Origin: Phalacrocorax aristotelis
Taxonomy: Eukaryota > Chordata > Aves > Suliformes > Phalacrocoracidae
Assembly: GCF_949628215.1 (NCBI RefSeq)
Contig: NW_027441387.1
Location: 1 to 64,000, forward strand
Direction: 5' to 3'
DNA: 64,000 nt
Part shown: one piece after another, positions 59,902-64,000 of the stretch
Layout: each line of letters starts with the position of its first letter
Position numbering within the stretch: the first letter of the stretch is position 1
Program-made: the position numbers and the translations under genes
Notes under the pieces: generated by a model
What the model saw: only the letters and a program-made list of their open reading frames with translations
What the model was told of the DNA's origin: nothing
Database searches by the model: none

Positions 59902-60185
59902 GCTAAACTCGTGACGCTTGGCTGGTGGTGCGAGCACGGCACGCGCGGCCCTCGGCGGGGGGGAGCGGGTGGGGGGCCGAGACGGATCCTTATCCCTAAA
60001 ACTCAGCTCTGAGGCCGCGAACCGTCGCGTCGAAGCTCCTCCGCTTCCCCCTCCAAACGCAGACGCCTCCTTCCTGCAGGCGACGGGGCGCTGGGCGTTG
60101 GCGGCCGGGGCACGAATCGGGGTGGGGGAACCTTTTCGGCGCCGTTTTCCGGCAGAGTCGGCGTCGGCCTTTCACCGGCTGGGCG

Positions 60186-60191
60186 TTTATT
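60186..60191 (-). terminator. Candidate poly(A) signal for the ZBED gene
   Basis: Minus-strand AATAAA about 680 bases after the ZBED stop codon. A further minus-strand ATTAAA lies nearer, at about 60384-60389. The choice between them is open. Confidence 0.35.
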
Positions 60192-60867
60192 GCCCCGCTT
60201 TTCCGTCTGTTTGCGCGACTAACTCTTGCTAAAACCGCGTTGGGGAGTGGAAACGGAAGGTTTGAGTGGTTCCATGAACGCAATAGAAATTTAAGGGGTC
60301 TCGTCTCCGCCATTGCCACGCCAGGAGGGATAAAAGGCTTTTTTTTCTTTGTTGTTGTTGCCAGGCCTGGAGATTTTCACAGCTTTAATTTTTCCTAGGC
60401 CGAACGTTCGCACCCGGCACAAACAAATCCGTGTTTCGGTTCCGTTTTCCCCTTATGGGACCCGTCTTTGGGTCTGGGCCTCGATAAACAACTTCTTCAC
60501 CCAAATCAGGCTTTGCAGAGCGGGTGCGAGCGTTACCCTCCCGCTTCTCGTAGCTCGTGTTGAAACCACCCGGGCACGGGCTGGGCCTGGGTTTAGAGCG
60601 CTCGAGAAGGCGCTTGGGGGCCTTAAGCCTGGCTTAGGCTCTCGGGTGGGTGCGATGCGAGTAGGGCCGCACCGAGAGGAAACAAAGTGCCTTGAAGCCG
60701 GGGCCGAGAGCGTGAGCGCTGGAGGGTTCGTCCCTCCTCCCGAGCTCGCTCTTGGCCGCCAAAGCGATTCCGGAAAGGCGTGGGCAGGAGTTTGGAACAA
60801 AACAAACCCCCCCCCCCGCCGCTGGGTGACGGCGGCGGGGCCGAAGACCCCGCGGAAGCCCCGCGCC

Positions 60868-63204
60868 TCAGTGCGGCGTTCTGTTCCAAGCCTCGCTACC
60901 GTTTCTCACCGATTCTAAAAAATCGAAATTCTGATGCAAGAACAGAATTTGGTCCAGGTTCTCCGGCGCCAGGACGGCTCGCCGATGCTCCAGGGCGCTC
61001 TCGCCGGCGCCGAAGGCCTGCTCGGGCAGCACGGCGGTGGCGGGGACGGCGAGGTACTGCCGGCTCAGCCGCGCCACGGCCGGGAAGCGATGCTCGTTGT
61101 TCTTCCACCAGTCCAGCGGGTTGGTGCTGCGCTTGCAGAGAGGCTCCACGATGTAGTTTTCCAGTTGCTGGTGGATCTCGGGCATGCTCTCGGTCGGGTC
61201 CTTCCCCAAAAGGATGTCGTACATGCTCTGGGACGGGGCGCTCGAGCACCGATCCTTGCGAGCCGAGAGCTGGCCGCCCGCGTCTCCGCCCTCGGCTTTG
61301 GGATCGGCGTTGGGCACCCAGAACTGGGCGGCGGGCGGGGGCTGGAAAACCTGCGACAGCATGGTTTTGACTCTCCTGTGCAGCTCGCTCCTCAGGCTGG
61401 GGCTCAGAAACCTCAGCTCCTTGAAGCGCGGGTCCAAAAAAGACGCGATAACGGCCGGGCTCTCCAGCAGCTTCTCGTCCTCCGCTAACCCCCAGCGCCG
61501 CGTCAGCTCCGACCTGATGTTGCCTACGACCGTCTTGATGACGGCGCCGGCCTCCTCCGACTGCTGCCCGATGGCGGCGACGATCCCGTGGATGCAAGGC
61601 ATCAGGGCGGACACGGACGCGTTCTGCTCCTCGCGCAGGAAGGACGTGGCGATCTTGACGGTCCTCATGACCGGCACCAGGTCCTGGAGGAGCTTCCACT
61701 GGTGGTCGGCCAAGTGGCGGAGCGCCGCCGGGCCCTTGGGGTGCTCCTCCAGCACGGACATGATGGCCCACTTGAGGTCGAGGAGGCTCTCGCACATCTC
61801 GAGGGTGGTGATCCAGCGGGAGCCCGTGTCCATCACCAGCTTCAGCTTGCTTTTATTGATGGCTTCCAGCTTGCTGTTGAGGGAGCAGGTGGCTTTCGCG
61901 TCCTGCTGGAAGTACCCGACGATGCCGCGGGCGATGCCCAGCGCTTCCTGCACCTGCTCGACGTCCAGCCCGGCCTTGACGCAGAGGTGGAGGGTGCGGG
62001 CGGCGCAGCGCAGGCTGCTCCAGCCGTACGCCGCCTTCAGCCGCTGCCCGTTCGCCGCCGGGCCGTCGTGCAGCACGCAGAAGACTGATTTGCTGGAGAG
62101 CCCGAACTCGCCGAGGACGGCGTAGAGCTTCTCCCCCAAATCGCCCTCCGCCTCGTCCCGGCGCACTTGCCGCGTCTCCATGACGCACCGCGCCCGCCGC
62201 CACTCGCCGTCGATGAAGTTGGCCGTGACGGTCAGGTAGGTCTGGCTGAGCCGCGAGCCCCAGAGCTCCGCGCACACCACGATGGCCTGAGCCGTCTGCA
62301 GGTAGCGCTCCACGTGCTGCTTGACCACGCTGTACCTGCGCCACAGCATGCCGGCGAGCTGCAGGGGCGACGGGAGGGCGAAGCTGGGCTCCAGGTAGCC
62401 CACGAGGAGCCCGAACCCTTTGTCCTTCACCACGGAGAGCGGGTGCAGGTCGCGGAAGATCATCTCCAGCACCAGCTCCAGGATGACGTCGGCCCTGGGC
62501 TCCGAGCAGGACGCGGCGTGGTAGAGGCCGCTCTCCGGCGGCGTCTGCCGCGAGCGTTTCGCGGCGTTTTCCTGAGCCGCGCACTCGGATTCGGAAGCCT
62601 GGTCGTCCTTGAGCTGGGAGAGGAGGGTGTCGCGGATGCTGTGCTTCCTCACCAGGTGCTCTCTCATCGTCGTCGTGCTGTTGTGGAAGGAGAGCTGCTT
62701 CTTGCAGACGTTGCACTCCACGTAGGCGTCGCCCAGCTTCGTGTAGTAGTTCCACACCTTGGACTTGCGGCGGTCGACGTAGAGCGCCGCGCTCGCGCCC
62801 TCCGGCCCCCCGCCTTTCTCCCTCCTCCTCCTCGGCGACGGCCCGAGGTTGGTGGCCGCCATGTTGTAGGCGTTGAAGACCATCGGAACTTCCTCTGAGG
62901 AGACAAAAACACAACGCAGCCTAAAATTCGAACCTTAAACCCCGCTTTAGGATCGACGTTCTTTAGTCCCGCGCCTTACCGGAGCCCGGAAGCCCTGCTT
63001 GCCCCGCGCCGCCTTCGCCCGCTGCCGCTTCCCATTTTGGGGGGGGAAACGAGCCAAAAGGGCGCACGTACCTCGTACCGACGGCGGGACGAGAGGGAGG
63101 GAAGGCTCCTCCGTCGCCTCCTCCTTGGGCTGCGCCTCTCCGGCCTCCGGCTTAACGCATTTCTGCAAGAACTGAGACGCTCCCGTGGAGTTCCCGTCTG
63201 CCAT
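60868..63204 (-). CDS. hAT transposase-derived ZBED-family protein, two exons
   Basis: Probable nuclear DNA-binding protein descended from a hAT transposase. Exon 1 is 63204-63072 (MADGNSTGASQFLQKC..., 44 codons plus one base, donor GAG|GTACGT). Exon 2 is 62894-60868 (acceptor TCCTCAG|AGGAAG). The joined frame is open for 719 aa; the alternative start at 62883 would give 671 aa. BED finger at about residues 88-130 (C105, C108, H124, H129). RNase-H-like hAT core: VVCAELWGS where active relatives have TDxWTS, then LHDGPAANG, RCAARTLHL and GSRWITTLEM. C-terminal dimerisation block at about 636-703 (NPLDWWKNNEHRFPAVARL, PATAVLPEQAFG). The uninterrupted frame, host-like GC-rich codons and a separate spliced N-terminal exon suggest a domesticated gene. 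I cannot name the orthologue; it resembles ZBED1/ZBED4-type proteins. Confidence 0.88.
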
Positions 63205-64000
63205 CGCGGCCTTCGCCCGGGAGCCGAGCGGGGAAACGAGCGCCGTTAGAAGTGAGGCCGGCGGGGCTCGGATCCGGCGCCGGGGAGGGGGGGGTGGAGC
63301 GGGGCAGCGAGGGGCCGCCTTGGAAATGCTTCCCCTCCTCTCCCCCCTCCCCAAAAGCAGGTGGGGGGGGCGAGAACGGTGAAAACAGCGGGTTTAAAGG
63401 CGATCTCGGGCCCTTCGCTGCTGCCGGCGCGGTCACCCGCGCCCCTCGCGCCCGCGGGGGTTTCGTAGCGGGTTGGGGGTTTTTTTGGTCCTTAAAACAT
63501 CGCCGGGCCCTTGGGTGGGAATTGGGGTTAAACCAGCACAAAACGGGGCAGGGAACAGCCGTAATCCTCGCCTAGCCGGCGGTAATCGCCATTTTTAACC
63601 GTGGCCGGCGTCCCCTTCCCTCTGCGTGTGAGATGGGGCTGGGCCCTCGCCGTAAGTAGTCCCGCAACGAGGAAACCCCTTTTGGGCCGATTTTCCCCCC
63701 ACCCCAAGACCCCCCGGCTGGGACACGGGGGTGCCGGCGCCGCCCCCCTTACCTCCTCTCCGCCAGCGCTGCCGGGTCGGGAGCACGCGCCGGAGCCCGC
63801 CGAGGACGGCCCCGCTTCTTTCACCGGCACCGGGCTTTCACCGCGGCGGGTGGCGCGGCGAGGGGCGCGAGGGCGGCTCGTGGGGGGAGACCCTCTCCCC
63901 CAGCCACCCCCTCATCGCCGGGGGTCGTGCCGTCGGTCACCGCGCTGCTGCCGTCGCCTTCCCGGCCGCGGGTGGGCGCTGAATTCGGGGGGATTTCACC
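63205..64000 (-). promoter_or_regulatory. CpG-rich upstream region of the ZBED gene
   Basis: GC- and CpG-dense DNA directly before the exon 1 ATG on the minus strand, without a TATA box that I can see. It probably contains the 5' UTR and promoter. No gene is recognisable on the plus strand before the window ends. Confidence 0.45.

Larger units (their letters stand above)
58795..60867. other. Tail-to-tail spacer between ZNF541 and the ZBED gene
   Basis: It holds both 3' UTRs and a 24-bp repeat array at 59280-59645. No open frame resembles a protein; the 370-codon frames in both directions across 58694-59831 run through the repeat and lack family similarity. Confidence 0.6.

Noticed and set aside
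61184-62125. 313-codon plus-strand ORF and other long frames
   Set aside because: Antisense shadows of the ZBED exon 2.

Overview
The window looks like bird DNA. It carries a CR1 LINE of the avian/reptilian type plus a second CR1 tail, is very GC-rich with long G/C homopolymers, and is packed with minisatellites. Its two large genes, BICRA and ZNF541, are divergent neighbours as on human 19q13.33. The base composition, tandem-repeat load and chr19-like gene content fit one of the tiny 'dot' microchromosomes that hold the GC-rich genes missing from older bird assemblies; that placement is inference. A 200-base N gap lies at 38343-38542.

Layout. 1-4609: flank downstream of the BICRA stop (probably 3' UTR), with a 1.65 kb G-rich 32-bp minisatellite. 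4610-19945 (minus): BICRA, 14 coding exons, about 1,616 aa. Its introns hold a 40/42-bp palindrome-bearing minisatellite, a 21-bp repeat and a CR1 scrap. 19951-35351: probable long first intron of BICRA, with a 5'-truncated CR1 at 27.2-28.4 kb. 34.65-35.66 kb: CpG-island promoter with a candidate noncoding first exon. 35.66-43.8 kb: the divergent intergenic/5' region, with a TATA+CCAAT promoter at 37.4 kb, the gap, CT-rich repeats, a second CpG promoter at 40.4 kb and two minisatellite arrays. 43809-58794 (plus): ZNF541, 15 coding exons, about 1,267 aa; intron 2 is filled by 160 identical copies of a 14-bp repeat. 58795-60867: tail-to-tail spacer. 60868-63204 (minus): a two-exon host gene made from a hAT transposase (ZBED family, 719 aa). 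63205-64000: its CpG-rich upstream region.

How the genes relate. All three are nuclear. BICRA is a scaffold of the non-canonical BAF (GBAF/BRD9) remodelling complex. ZNF541 is an ELM2-SANT zinc-finger protein of histone deacetylase complexes acting in meiosis. The ZBED protein is a probable DNA-binding factor. No operon-like or shared pathway is implied. Exon joins were worked out by hand from splice sites, reading phase and remembered family sequence; no alignment or transcript data were available.
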